This document shows positions 35,253 to 47,539 of a DNA stretch of 64,000 bases, one piece after another. A model generated the notes under the pieces. It made no database searches, was not told the DNA's origin, and worked only from the letters and a program-made list of their open reading frames with translations. The translations under genes were made by a program, and so were the position numbers. The first letter of the stretch is position 1. The number at the start of each line of letters is the position of its first letter. The stretch comes from Nissolia schottii (Eukaryota; Streptophyta; Magnoliopsida; Fabales; Fabaceae), in the NCBI GenBank assembly GCA_003254905.1, contig QANU01102101.1, positions 211,417 to 275,416 on the forward strand, read 5' to 3'.

Positions 35253-38200
35253 CTAGTCATCCTTGCCATTTCTCTCATCATCACTATCCTTATAATAGCT
35301 GAAAGGATGAGGGACTGACTTGAAGGCACGGTAGTTTCCAACATTGTTCAAGTGCTCGTTCTCCAACCTGTGCCATGTTCATTACATTGTTATCACAAAT
35401 GATATAGAGACAAATTGGTCCTCCAATCAATATAGATATGACATCAAGTTAATCTTCTAAATATTGTGGACAATAATTTAGTAATTAAATCAATGGTTAT
35501 CTTTTGTTATGAAAGACCAAATTGATGTCACATGTACTTCTAATACAAAAGCAGCGCTTAATTTTCTGAACATTTTGCTAATTAAGTAAATTTACATTAC
35601 ACAATATTTCTTTACTTTAAAGTTTTAAGTCAATTGCAAAAAAATATATATGCACAAATGTGATATATATTTGACAAAAAATATTTCATGAATGGTACTA
35701 CTTTATCTCTAATGTTAGTTTTAGATAACAAGTCCAAAAGCCTATGATGTTTTCTTATGTTTTAATATGAATTTTTATCAATATAACTATCTATTATAAT
35801 ATGTTTTTAAATTCTACAGAGCTTTATTACTTTTAATATATTTTTATAATGTAGGTCCAAGTTATTATAATTCCCTTAATTTTATTGAGATTTATAAATA
35901 TTAAAATATAATTAATTTATAATTAAAAAATTAAATTTAAATACTTTTAATAAAAAATAATATTAAATAATAAAAATAACAGCAAGTCACTGCAATACCA
36001 AATTATTCTGCTAGTTTTATGTACAAGTTACCTAAAGAAGTTCCACATGCCACGACGAACAATTTCAAGGCAGGAAATTACTGTAGTCATTGCCACTTTA
36101 TGGAGGGACCGCCAATTCAGTTCAAGCACCAACTGCATCCAAGAGAGCCTAAGCACTATGTCCAGAACCTGTGAATTTGCAGAGAGATTGAGTCAATGAA
36201 TATCCAATAACCCCAACTTGGTCCTTAATGTAAATAAAAATAGGATAAATTGTTCACCCAAGATTTATAAATAGTTCAAATTGATTTCTAGTAAAAAGAG
36301 AAAAATAGAAGACCACATTAGTAAAGTTTGGGTATTGGTGACAACAACTCTGTTACCCTACCATACCATGGCTATGAAGTAGAGGCATTTGTGGGGAAGT
36401 ACAAGTTTATCCCTCAAATAGGGGTTGCTTGAATGCCTTGTGAGGAGCCCCCAGTCCTGGACAATGTCCCAATACGTGTTCTGCAGCACTGCAACAGCTG
36501 AACTCGTAAGCGCCAGCACCTTCAAAGTGCTTCCTTTCTTTAGTTCAAAGAGAGTCCTAATGACAATGGCAAGAATTGTTGAGAGGTAATTTAAGCCATG
36601 GAATGCACGTCTGATGTCTCTCTCGTCATGCAATTGACGCATGCACTACACAAATATTGCATACATGTTTCAGTCAATACATCATCTCACATTATAATAA
36701 ATGAAGAGACTTAAGGGTTGGACGAACCTGTGCTAGGCGAAACCAAAAAGGAACGATGCCAACAACAAAATAGAGTGTGTTATAGATGCCACGACTTCGA
36801 CACTTGTTTTCCCTTCTTGTGTGTTCTCCAAGGCCATAATAGCATATATAAAGTTCAAAACTTTTGAAGGCTTGGGCCTGAAGTTAAGCAAAAAGAAAGT
36901 AGACAAATATGTCACTAGGTGAAATAATTAATTCAAGTTCGTGGGCAACGGAATCCACGGGAGCATAATTGAGACCTGGCTTGCAAGCTGATCAGCTAAG
37001 AAGAAATCTGGAAGCCTAACCTGCAAATTAAGAAAAATTAGTACTTGCTTTTTAGCTTTTATTTGTTTGTTCAAAAACCTTGCATAATTATATATGTAAG
37101 TTCAGTCAAATAAACAAACCAACCCGGAAAAGAGGAGCGCACATGCAGCGAAATAAGCACTGGATAAAGAAGAAACGGCTTGAACGATACATGATGTTGA
37201 AAGGGCAAAAGGTAATCAAAAGAACAAGCTGCACATGAAAGGAGGAGGAGTTATATAAACTCAAGTACAAATTGCATGTGGTGAGATGAGACAAATGTAT
37301 TTTTGCAAGAGTAAACCCTATTTTAGCCCTTGAAATACAATTATTGTCACTTTAGTCGGCCGGACATTTTATATCTTTGAGAGACTTATGTAGTGATAAT
37401 GATTTTTTGACGACAGATGTAGTGTCCACTATATCTTTAGAATAGAGGCAACTTATCCAAATATTTAACCGAAAGTTATTAGTCCAAACTACAAAATACC
37501 ATCTTACAATGCCCAAGCTGAGAGGAACAAGTTCAGTGGCCGTCTTATAGCTTCGAGTCCTTTGGTTCATCTCCAGCTGCAAATTTATCAAGAAACACAG
37601 TAGTGCAAGCACTGCAAGACCCGTGCTAAGCAGGAAAACCTCTCTATAATCCAACTCAGTCCCAGGCCTGAAGCCGAACAGGAACGGATAATTGATCCGG
37701 TAACGCTTCCAGAAGTATGTGTTTGCAGCATACGCAAACATGTGTAGAGTGATATATCCAAATAGACTGCAACATATTACTCTCATATTAGACAAAGCAA
37801 CAGACTGAAATGATAAATTAAAAAGAAAAAATAAATCTTAATGAATACAAAGGAAACAGAACCAAAGCAAGTAAACCATCATATTAGTCCTCAAAGTTGG
37901 CAACAAACTTTGAATTCGAAGTTTTGGACCCTTCCCAAGATTTTGAAGTTAACAAAAGTCAGTCAAGTTAATTTTGTAGCATCAATAGTCAGTCAAGTTA
38001 ATCCTTTAGCATCAGTAGTCAATCAAGTTAGTCTCTCCCAATGATTAATTTGATCGACTTTTGACAACTTCAAGTACCTTAAAGGGGGCATCCAAATGAT
38101 AGGGATTAATTTGAAGTCAGATGCCAACATTAAACACTAATTTGATGGTTTACTCGAATTAAAGCATAGGTGAAATGTCTAATAAACATACCAACAGATA

Positions 38201-41128
38201 TGAAAACAAGGTTTTCAAAAAATATTGTCACCTGTACAATGGGAAAATGTTTTCCATGTAAAATGTACCCTTCTGCTGCTTCATTAAATTTTGTGATACA
38301 ATTCTTAGTATAGTGGCAACCAGTAGAGCAACAAAGCAACCAGAAAGGAAACCTATAAAGGCAGAGGCAGAGCAATACTTCCAACTTAATCATTTATAGT
38401 ATAATACTATCATTAAACCAACACTCTGTTGGACCAAAAAAAAAAAACGCCAACACTGTTATTTACCTGAAAAGAATGTTATGCTGTGCCTTTCTCTTTT
38501 TGCTTCATGCCTCAGTAATTTCCTCCCCTTTCTGTGATTTGAGTTTGTGAAGTTCCTGATGAAAGTAGATTCCACCCACTCCAAAAGACTATTAACCTAA
38601 CATCAGATGAAGATGAGAGCATCACCAAGATGGTAAGAAAGGATAGAGTTATATTACTATTATAATGTTATCACAAAGATACTGACAAACATTTCAAGTC
38701 AAAACAATCTATAATACAAAATTCATCAGGACATAAAACTTCCCAATCTGATTGCTGATGCTATAGGCTTAGGATAAATAAAGAAATACACATATGGTTC
38801 TCACAAACCTCATCCGAACTTCCCAGATAGGAGCTATCCACTACTCTCATGTATGCTCTTGATGCTGCCCTTGAAGTATTCTTGTCAAGAAAACACAATA
38901 AGATGAAGTCAAACAAAAATTCTTTTGTTTGAAAGGTCTTCAGACCAATCTTGAATTTGTGAAGAATATGCAACTAAGAGAATTGAAGTTTCAGAGGTGA
39001 TAACTGATAAGTGTACATTATCTAACCTTTTCATACTTCTTCATGATCTTGGAAAATGCTGACAGGTTCATAAAACTGTTTCATCCATTTGTGTATAAAC
39101 ATAAGCACATGAGAAACACTTCATTAGAAGCTAGAAAGTCCCTGTAGGTGTTTATTTATTACCTGTACTCTTTGAGATGGAGGAGTTTCTGATAGAACTC
39201 AATGAACACCAGTCTCAATTGCTTTTCAACTTGTCTCAGCTCTTCTTTTTTGAAGCTCAACTCATCTTCATTGGAATCTGTAAAAACACTTTTGATTGTT
39301 GATAAGGGAGATTGAAGAGCGTTCTCAATCTTTACATGCTCTAGGATTTCCATAGGATCTCTTCTTTTGTAATTATTGTTTGCTTCCCCCTCATGATGAT
39401 GAGTGCTTGTATTGGCCTGCTCAACAAGCTCAACTTCATGACATTCCACAGAATCCTTTTGATGTTGATTTTGATCCACGTTCTCTTCAGCTGATGAACC
39501 AACATGCTGCAATCCTGCAAATTCAGCTTAAACTCTGGACTTTGAAATATATTTTACTCTGAATCTGAAAATTAATTGAAGTGATTGGCAGTTACTAAAT
39601 TGCCATTCTTGAGTGCTAATGAGCTCTAATGTATGAAACATTTTTTATAGGGTATCTATAATGCATGTGGTTACCTTGCTTTGTTCTGCATCATAATTTC
39701 ATACAAAAGCAACAAGTAATAACTCATTGACAAAATCAACTAAACTTCAAATATAAAGTAAAGGTGGCTTCTCTGCTGCTTCTAGTACCATACTATTCCC
39801 CGTTGAAATCAAGAATTTTCGTGTGATAATGAAACATTGTATTAGATATACTCCTCACCAACACCCAAAATAACTTAATATTATCACGAACATACTTAGC
39901 AAGACATTTTGTAAGTACACAATAACTTTTCTATTTCAAACAAAAAAGTTTGGGGTCTGAATATATAAAATTAAAGTGGATGCCATTCACACAAGTAGCA
40001 ACATCACATTTTACCGATGTTACCTTAAAAAAAAGAAGTATGTTATCCGAGCATTTTATTTGAGTGGAGACCCAACAACTCACTTTCACAAAAATATAAG
40101 ATTCACTATCGTATCAAAAGAGAAGATGTGAGCATGGAGAGTATTATGCTTTTGTGAGAGTAAATTGTTTGGTGTCAATCCAAATGAGTGGTATAAATAA
40201 TCTTCCTTTTTTTTTTAGGTCATATATATTAAAATAAATGTGTGCGAGGATATAAGAAGTCCCAAAAGTAGAGAGGTTGGCTATAAGTGTGAACGGGGTG
40301 AGCCTGTGCTCTTTCAAATTAGTCATGTCATGTTGATTCTTGGGAAATCGAAAAGGTAAGGTAGCTTGTAAGTGTGGATTGGGTAATCAAAACTCAAAAG
40401 CCAAATCCACACCAAAAACCCAATAACCCATATTCAACCTTCTAAATGCCAAAAAGGCGAAATCACAAATACCAAGAAAAACCCAATGCTAAAATCCAGC
40501 AATATCTCTAAGTAGGGACGGTAACAATCATTGACAAATTCAACTAGACTTTAGACATAAAGCAAATCCACCAAATTAGAAGCATGCACAAAACAAAACA
40601 AGCATGCTTCAAAGTCTTGCTACAAATACCTGAATCAGGGTTGTTCACCTTGACCCTTAGTGCAACCAGAGCCTCCATCTGTTTACCCAAAAGCGTGGCC
40701 TCTTGCTTCGCCGCCTCCACCTGATCCTTGTAAAATGCATTCACCTTGTTGAGCTCCTCATCAAGCTTCTCGAAGAACCTTGCCTCAGCCTCCCCTCCTT
40801 CCTCATGAAGCTTCTGGAACTTGGTCTTGTACGTATTCTTTTTGGAACCATCTTGCTTCAGTGTCTCAACATCTATGACTTGGCCCTCAATGTCACCACC
40901 ACCCTCTCTGTGACTGCTGCTGCTGCCGCCACCACCATGATGATGATGATGATGCAACGAGTGTAGTCCACTGAATGCTCTTTCAAGGCTGAGCCTGTTC
41001 TGTATTGTTTCTTGCTGCTGCTTGCTGCTTTTGACCTCTTTTAGTGTTCTTTTGAGGCCTTCGTAGTCCATGTAGTCTTTCTCCCACTCGGGAACCATTT
41101 GCTGCTTCAAGTCTTTCTTAAATGTCAT
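35253..41128 (-). CDS. PHO1-type SPX-EXS phosphate exporter
   Basis: Thirteen minus-strand exons: 40630-41128, 39163-39514, 39027-39075, 38809-38880, 38467-38596, 38232-38352, 37508-37766, 37124-37228, 36976-37020, 36728-36877, 36367-36645, 36032-36168, 35253-35367; 770 residues in one frame. Residues 1 to about 324 form the SPX domain ([16 protein letters not shown] at the start, [12 protein letters not shown] basic cluster), the inositol-pyrophosphate sensing unit. Several hydrophobic segments follow, then the EXS domain ([72 protein letters not shown]). PHO1 proteins export phosphate into the xylem from Golgi/endosomal and plasma membranes. Similarity and gene order suggest the PHO1;H3 group (At1g14040). 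Odd feature: a six-histidine, four-glycine run at residues 59-68. The frame looks intact. Confidence 0.94.
37870..38154. mobile_element. MITE in PHO1 intron 6
   Basis: Terminal inverted repeats agtaaaccatcatattagt (left) and actaatttgatggtttact (right) enclose about 285 bp. Inside, the motif agtcaatcaagttaat is repeated about three times. A target duplication is not obvious. Confidence 0.6.
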
Positions 41129-42589
41129 CTTCTCTTACTTCAATATTCTCTCAAGGTTACTCACATAAACAAAAGAAAAATAAAAATGGATGGAGAATGG
41201 GTTGGGAAAATAGATGACTAGAGTAGCAATTCTTACACGGCTTCGGAGTTTATTTGTTTGTCCTAGCAAGCTCATTTCATGCAGAACAAAAGCCGCATAA
41301 GGATCCTACATCCTAGATACTATAGCTCGAGTTTCATAAGAACAAAAATACGTAACACTCTCACATAATAATAAATAATTCTACGTACAAAACTAGAAAA
41401 CCGAGCCCTTAAGTTTTATGAACATGACATGACTAATTAATAGGAGCACTATAAGTGAGCCACCTTGAGAATTTCATCAGTAAATCATAAATGTGTCCTA
41501 GGCAACTTAATTAGCTGTATTTATAGCCACTGAAATAATAATAAGATATTATTTTCAGGGAAAATTAAAAGAAAAAAAACACTAAAAAAGAAATAATCAA
41601 AGGCGGTTTTTTCTAAAGAAACCAGATTTTGACGCAAGCAATACTCTTTGGCTTGTTGATGGGCTGCGTGTCGTTCAGGTGTGGTAAATGGAGTTGAGAG
41701 TTGCCACGTGGACTCAACTGATGACCATGATAACTTATTTCTTGCCAGCTAAAAATACATGCTCAGGATTTCAGACTCATAATAGTGAAACACTTTATAA
41801 GAATTAAAGGATGGCTTGAGACACATACTATATATATTCATCATGTGTATTAAAAATGGAAACTCTTGGAATATGAATGAATATATTTCTAAGGTTGACA
41901 GTCAATTAAATTCATCTTTAAAATTATTAAATCAAGATAAGATAATATAATATAATATTCCCTCTAATAGATTGGAAGCACTGTCCAAACTATAAATGCT
42001 TCATTTTTCGAAATTGGGAAGCTCTGCGGTTGCTATTCAGTAATCACACTCTGCAAGCAGGTTGCAGTCGATCGGTGGTTCTGGCTTATTCTTGCAAGAC
42101 GAAAAACCCAAATGGGTTCGGTGTGTTTTCAGTCTTATTATTGGCCTATATATTCCAAATTGTTCCTTGCAAGAGATCTTCGAGTAGTACATGACTGCTA
42201 GTAGCACACAGTGACAAAGTAACCCATTGTTATGAAAACTAAAACCGCAATAACCGATTAAATAACACTCAATAAACATTTGTCTAGTAGTGCAATAGTA
42301 GGAGAACTATGGATAGGGTTGAATAAAACCCTGCTTTTTCCATAACTAGTCTAAGGCACAGCAGCTTTTTAGATCAGTGAAGAGAGTTATTCTTCCGTTG
42401 GGTGATTTATTTGTGAATATGGCAAATCCTATTAATATACTAATAGTTAAGTAATGTAAAAGGGTGGTAGATAATGTATCTTTTTTTAAACTATTAATTT
42501 CTTCTAAAACTTGTTGAAGGATTGAGATTTTAGCAAAGGAAAAGATGGTTCAGATTTAGTCAATTTCCTATTATTGAGTTAATCAAAGT
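41129..42589. other. Upstream region of the PHO1 gene
   Basis: Promoter and spacer DNA. No second gene is seen. The short sequence tctagtagtg at 42282-42291 resembles an inverted CACTA-type end, but no partner was found. Confidence 0.4.
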
Positions 42590-43106
42590 CGTTCCATTAT
42601 TTAGTTGATGGTAACTAGGCGAGGGTTACGCATATGGGGAACATGTGTGTCCCCACATATTCTGAGGTTGTTACCATCAGCAATATCTGACAGTAATTAG
42701 TCAAATGTTATGTGTGTAAACAAACGAGGGAAAAATGTGTCCCCTCATATTTTGAGGCTGTTACCATCAGAAAGGTGACGGAAATGATACTAATTATTTT
42801 AAAAGTTATTATTACATTTATCGTTGGACGAATTTGATGATAAATTTTAGCCTAATAAATGCTTTGTTTTACCATCGGTAACTTCTAATAGTAATACATT
42901 CGCCTCAGCACGCACCATTTGGAGTCAACGGTTACCGACAATGTTATCGACGGAAAATGTTTTCTGACGGTAATCGTGACTAAAATTGCTCCAGTTCGAC
43001 CTAAAAGTCATTACTGTCAATTTTATTTGTTATTTTCGACGATAATATCGTAGGATAGAAATCTGACGGTAAGTGTTTGAAGGTAATTTGCATGTTTCTG
43101 ATAGTG
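42590..43106. mobile_element. CACTA-like element, right end
   Basis: The right edge gcatgtttctgatagtg reads cactatcagaaacatgc on the other strand, a CACTA-type end. Inside are many short subterminal motifs (gacggtaa, gttaccatcag, gttatcgacgg) in both orientations. A direct repeat of about 45 bp (42636-42680 and 42728-42775: tgtgtcccc..catattttgagg) is present. No transposase frame is seen and the left end was not found. Confidence 0.5.
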
Positions 43107-43419
43107 AAAATTTTTTAAAACAGTTTAGTCAATTTTTGAATATTTTTTTGCAAAATTTAATATTTTTTCATCCACATGCGAGATGTAATTTTTTTAATTT
43201 AAAAATTTTCAAAAATCTCACCTTTATTTTATAATTTTTCAATATCTCCATTTGATGTGAGATTCGTGGAAAATTTGTCCAACGAAAAAATTTGTCCAGA
43301 TTCATGATGTTAGTGTTTGGTTATTCAAGTCATCTTCATCTCCATCATTTGGTAGGTCAATTCCTTCTATTTTCACATCTTTTTTATTTTCTTTTCTTTT
43401 TTAATCATGTCAAATCTCT

Positions 43420-43760
43420 CACTACAAGAAATTACACTATTTCCATCGGTATTTTTCGTCGGTTATGAACTAGTTACCGTCGGTACATTGTATTTCCGAT
43501 GGATTTACCGTCGGTCATAGGGTCGCCGATAAAGGGTTCGATGGAAACGAATTGTGCGTCGGAGGGTTTATACCAACGGTAATTTAACCGGATTTCCATT
43601 GGTTGATTCCATCGCTAATAATAATAATAGTATTTTATTCAAATGTTACCGTCACCAAAAACCGACGCTAATATTCCGTCGGTTAGTATTGACCGTCGCT
43701 TGATTGTCGTCGATAATCGTTGTCCATACTAAAGCCGACGGTAATAGTCAAATATTTAAA
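43420..43760. mobile_element. CACTA (En/Spm) element, left end
   Basis: Starts cactacaagaaattacac, the typical CACTA terminal sequence, and continues with dense ccgtcggt, ccgatgg and gtcgcc motifs in both orientations, as in CACTA subterminal repeats. No matching right end or transposase frame was found, so it is a fragment or its far end has decayed. Confidence 0.7.
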
Positions 43761-44880
43761 AAAATTCCATAAACTTTCTTTTTGATTGATTATTATTTAT
43801 TTGAGTAACAATTTTGCTGTAAATAATATGGTCATTTTATTAAATAAATAATTAAATAATATGTAATAATCAATTATTTAGTTTAACCATCATTCTTCAT
43901 TAATTTTTTTCATCATTATATACACCTAGTTCTCATAGTTTTATACATATATATATATAAATATTTGTTTCTTATTTTGATTTTGTATATGTAGGTTTTG
44001 ATCTCATGGTTGTTGAAGTTGTTGAACATATTTTTTGGTAATACAAGTAAACAATAACTAACCACCCAACTGGTAATTATGTGCAATGCATTTTTTTATC
44101 GTTTAGTCGTTTATAGTATTTAACGATATACTATATACATTATTGTTCTCTTCATGTATCTTCCATCATCATAATTTTCTGAAGAGTTTTGATGGACAAC
44201 CAAAAATTTATTTTAGCAATGGTTCAACAAAATTTCTTAAAGATCATAATTTATTGGCTGCGATTCTAAAGCGAGCTTCATTGTAACTAATGATTAAAAA
44301 AAATGAAATGATGACTGATGTGTTTAATGTTTAATTTTCTTCAAGTTCCTTGCTATGTAGTAATTTTGTATCATACTTAATTCAAAACATTTGATTTATG
44401 GTATTTTGTTTCTCTTCATTTTACATATGTATCATTTTAAGGAAATCTTTAAAAATTTACAATATTTATAATATATTTCCATATATTGAAAAAAAAAGTA
44501 TACTAATATATAATATTTATAATTTATAATCAGGCATTTCATAAATATATTAAATTCGTTAGCACAAATTTTGACCACAATATTAATTATAATAATCTTG
44601 AATTCAGAAAGTTTTCCTTTCCATATGTGAACAATGGAATTTGCAATATTAATTATACAAATATTTTTTAATTAAGTCTGCACATATTTCTCTTTAACTA
44701 CAATATATAAATTCAAAAATTTTGTTTATACAAGTTACTTCTTCATCTCTTCTTTATTCCTTTGACTTAGTTTGGCAAAGTCTTTTGAGGAGGTGTTCAT
44801 GCTCTCAAAAATCACAAGTCAATATTTTGTATTTGGTAAATGGAAAAATTGGAGTAAATGATGCTCTTGAGAACTTTTAA
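43761..44880. other. AT-rich spacer
   Basis: AT-rich DNA following the CACTA end. No gene or repeat boundary could be supported. Confidence 0.4.
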
Positions 44881-47022
44881 AAGAGACTTTTTTGCATATT
44901 TTTAAAATATTATATACTTTTTGATGAAGTTTGCACACTACGAGATGAACAATATTATACATGTTAATTGGATTTGAAAAAAACACAAAAGGGGACATTC
45001 ATAAAGTTTTCACAATTAATGCTACAAATTTATTTATACTAAAATATCATTTAAAATAATAATTTTATATTACAATACTAATTAGTCATAGAGTATTTTT
45101 CTTAATAATATTAATATTTCAATCTTTAGTAGAAGATGTGCATGAGAATATTATCATGTCATTTAATTACTATAATTTATAAAAAATATTTCATTTGGTC
45201 ATATTTTTAAAATAGTACTTTTTTTATGAAGTTTGCACAATAGGAGATGAAGAATATTATACATGTTGGATTTGAAAAAAAACACTAAAGGAGACATGCA
45301 TAAAGTTTTCACAATTAATGCTACAAATTTATTTATACTAAAATATCATTTAAAATAATAATTTTATATTACACAACTAATTAGTCATAGAGTATTTTTC
45401 TTAATAATATTAATATTTCAATCTTTAGTAGAAGATGTGCATGAGAATATTATCATGTCATTTAATTACTATAATTTATAAAAAATATTTCATTTGGTCA
45501 TATTTTTAAAATAGTACTTTTTTTATGAAGTTTGCACAATAGGAGATGAAGAATATTATACATGTTGGATTTGAAAAAAAACACTAAAGGAGACATGCAT
45601 AAAGTTTTCACAATTAATGCTACAAATTTATTTATACTAAAATATCATTTAAAATAATAATTTTATATTACACAACTAATTAGTCATAGAGTATTTTTCT
45701 TAATAATATTAATATTTTAATAGTACTAAAGTAAACATATATTTAATTTATACGAGAGATGTCAAAAAAATACATTACACAATTTTTACATGAGAGATGC
45801 CAAAAAGTGTCACACACAATTAGTAATTTACTTATCTTATTAAAAAAAATAGTGAATGAGAAATTTTATAAAGTTTTTTTACAACATATGCTACAAATTT
45901 ATTAACATATTATTTTAGATACCGATATTAACATGTAAAAAATAATTAGTCATATAGTAATTTTTTTAATAATATTAATATCTTAATAATATTTTTTGGT
46001 AAGTATCTCAGAAAAGTTAAGTTAAATATATAATAAAAATGTCAAAAAGTACATTACATCATTTTTGCACGGGAGATGTAAAAAAAGTACCATACATAAT
46101 TATTAATTTACTTATATAAAAAAAATAGTGTGAGAGCAATTTTATAAACTTTTAAAACTTATCTTACAAATTTATTTATATAAAAATATTATTTAAGATA
46201 ATAATTTTTACATAACAAAAATAATTAGTCATAAAGTAATTTTCTTAATAATATTGATATCTCAATAGCGCTAAAGTAAACATATATTTAATTTACACAG
46301 GAGGTGTAATGCTAAAAAAGAGCAATAACAATTATTAATTTACTTATCTTATTAAAAAAAATAAGGGTGGACAATTTTATGAGGTTTCCACAACTTATGC
46401 TACAAAATTTATTTATATTAGAATATTATTTAAGATAATGATTTTCACATGTCAAAAAGTTTTGTAATTTTTAAGTAATTTATGTAAGTATCTCAAAAGT
46501 GTTGTCATAGAAGATTAAACTACAAAACTTTTGCTCAAGAGATGGCAAAAAATTGTAATACACAATTAATAATTTACTTACCTAAAAATAGGGGGATAGC
46601 AATTTTCAAAAGTTTTCAAAACTTAAGTTACAAGTTTAATTATATTAAAATATTTGAGATAATAAATTTTATATGACAAAAATAATTAGTCACAGAGTAA
46701 TTTTTTTAATAATATTAATATCTCAATATTAATAAAGTAAACATATACTTAATTTATACGAAATATATCAAAAAAGTCCATTACACAATTTTTATATGGT
46801 AGATGCAAAAAAAAAAAATGCAATACGAAATTAGTAATTTACTTAGCTTATGAACAAATAGAGGATAGGAAATTTTATAAAATTTTCACAAATTATGCTA
46901 CAAATTTATTTGTATGAAAATATTATTTAAGATAATAATTTTCACATGTAAAAAACAATTAGTCATAGAGTAATTTTCTTAATATTAATGTGTTTATTTT
47001 TGTAAGTATCTCAAAAGTGTTT
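44881..47022. repeat. Satellite-like tandem array, units of about 220-300 bp
   Basis: The landmark gaagtttgcac recurs at 44926, 45228 and 45527 (periods 302 and 299). The landmark aattagtcata recurs at about 45080, 45379, 45679, 45944, 46222, 46683 and 46958. The first units are nearly identical. The later ones are diverged and shorter (roughly 220-280 bp) but keep the order gctacaaatttattta, aattagtcatagagtaattt, cttaataatattaatatctcaa, agtaaacatatatttaattt. About seven to eight units in all. The array runs almost to the start of the next gene. Confidence 0.8.
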
Positions 47023-47067
47023 AGGGTTTAACCAGCAGCCTCTCTCACAACCTTTCATGCACTGAAC

Positions 47068-47109
47068 AAAAAAAAATAAAAAATAAAAAATAAAAAATAA
47101 AAAATAAAA
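47068..47109. repeat. (aaaaat)n microsatellite
   Basis: About six copies of an A-rich hexamer, just before or within the 5' leader of the mitochondrial ribosomal protein gene. Confidence 0.75.
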
Positions 47110-47539
47110 ACAGAAGGGAAGGCACTCCAGTTCTCTTGTGTGCCCACAAGCCAACCGCCGCCCAGCTCTGGTCCCCGTGCCGCTCCGCTCCGTCGTCCGC
47201 GATTCGCACGGCAAGTCTGCCTCCTTTTCTTTTCCTCCTCAAGTCTGTTGCTTTCTATCTGTTTCTTGGTTTTATTGTTGGTTTTGGCGATTCTTAAATG
47301 GAGATGAGTTGTACCAATTTTGTTTCTTCTTTTTAGGTAGTCCTTCATGTTCTGAAGATCTATTCTAGGTTTTATTTATTTATTTATTTATTATTTGGAC
47401 CGATGAAAATGCCTCACAATCCCATTTGAGCTGAATCCATGTTATTCTTCTGTAGACATTTGGATTCTGAAACACAAATCTACATGTGAAATTGAAGATT
47501 GAGGGGGAATCAACGAAGGAGGAAAAAGGCTTGGAAACG

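Noticed and set aside
44926-45725. CRISPR-like repeat spacing
   Set aside because: Units are about 300 bp without short repeats and spacers; it is a plant tandem array.
47011-47348. Minus-strand frames with F/L-rich repeats
   Set aside because: Produced by the (aaaaat)n microsatellite and the gene leader.
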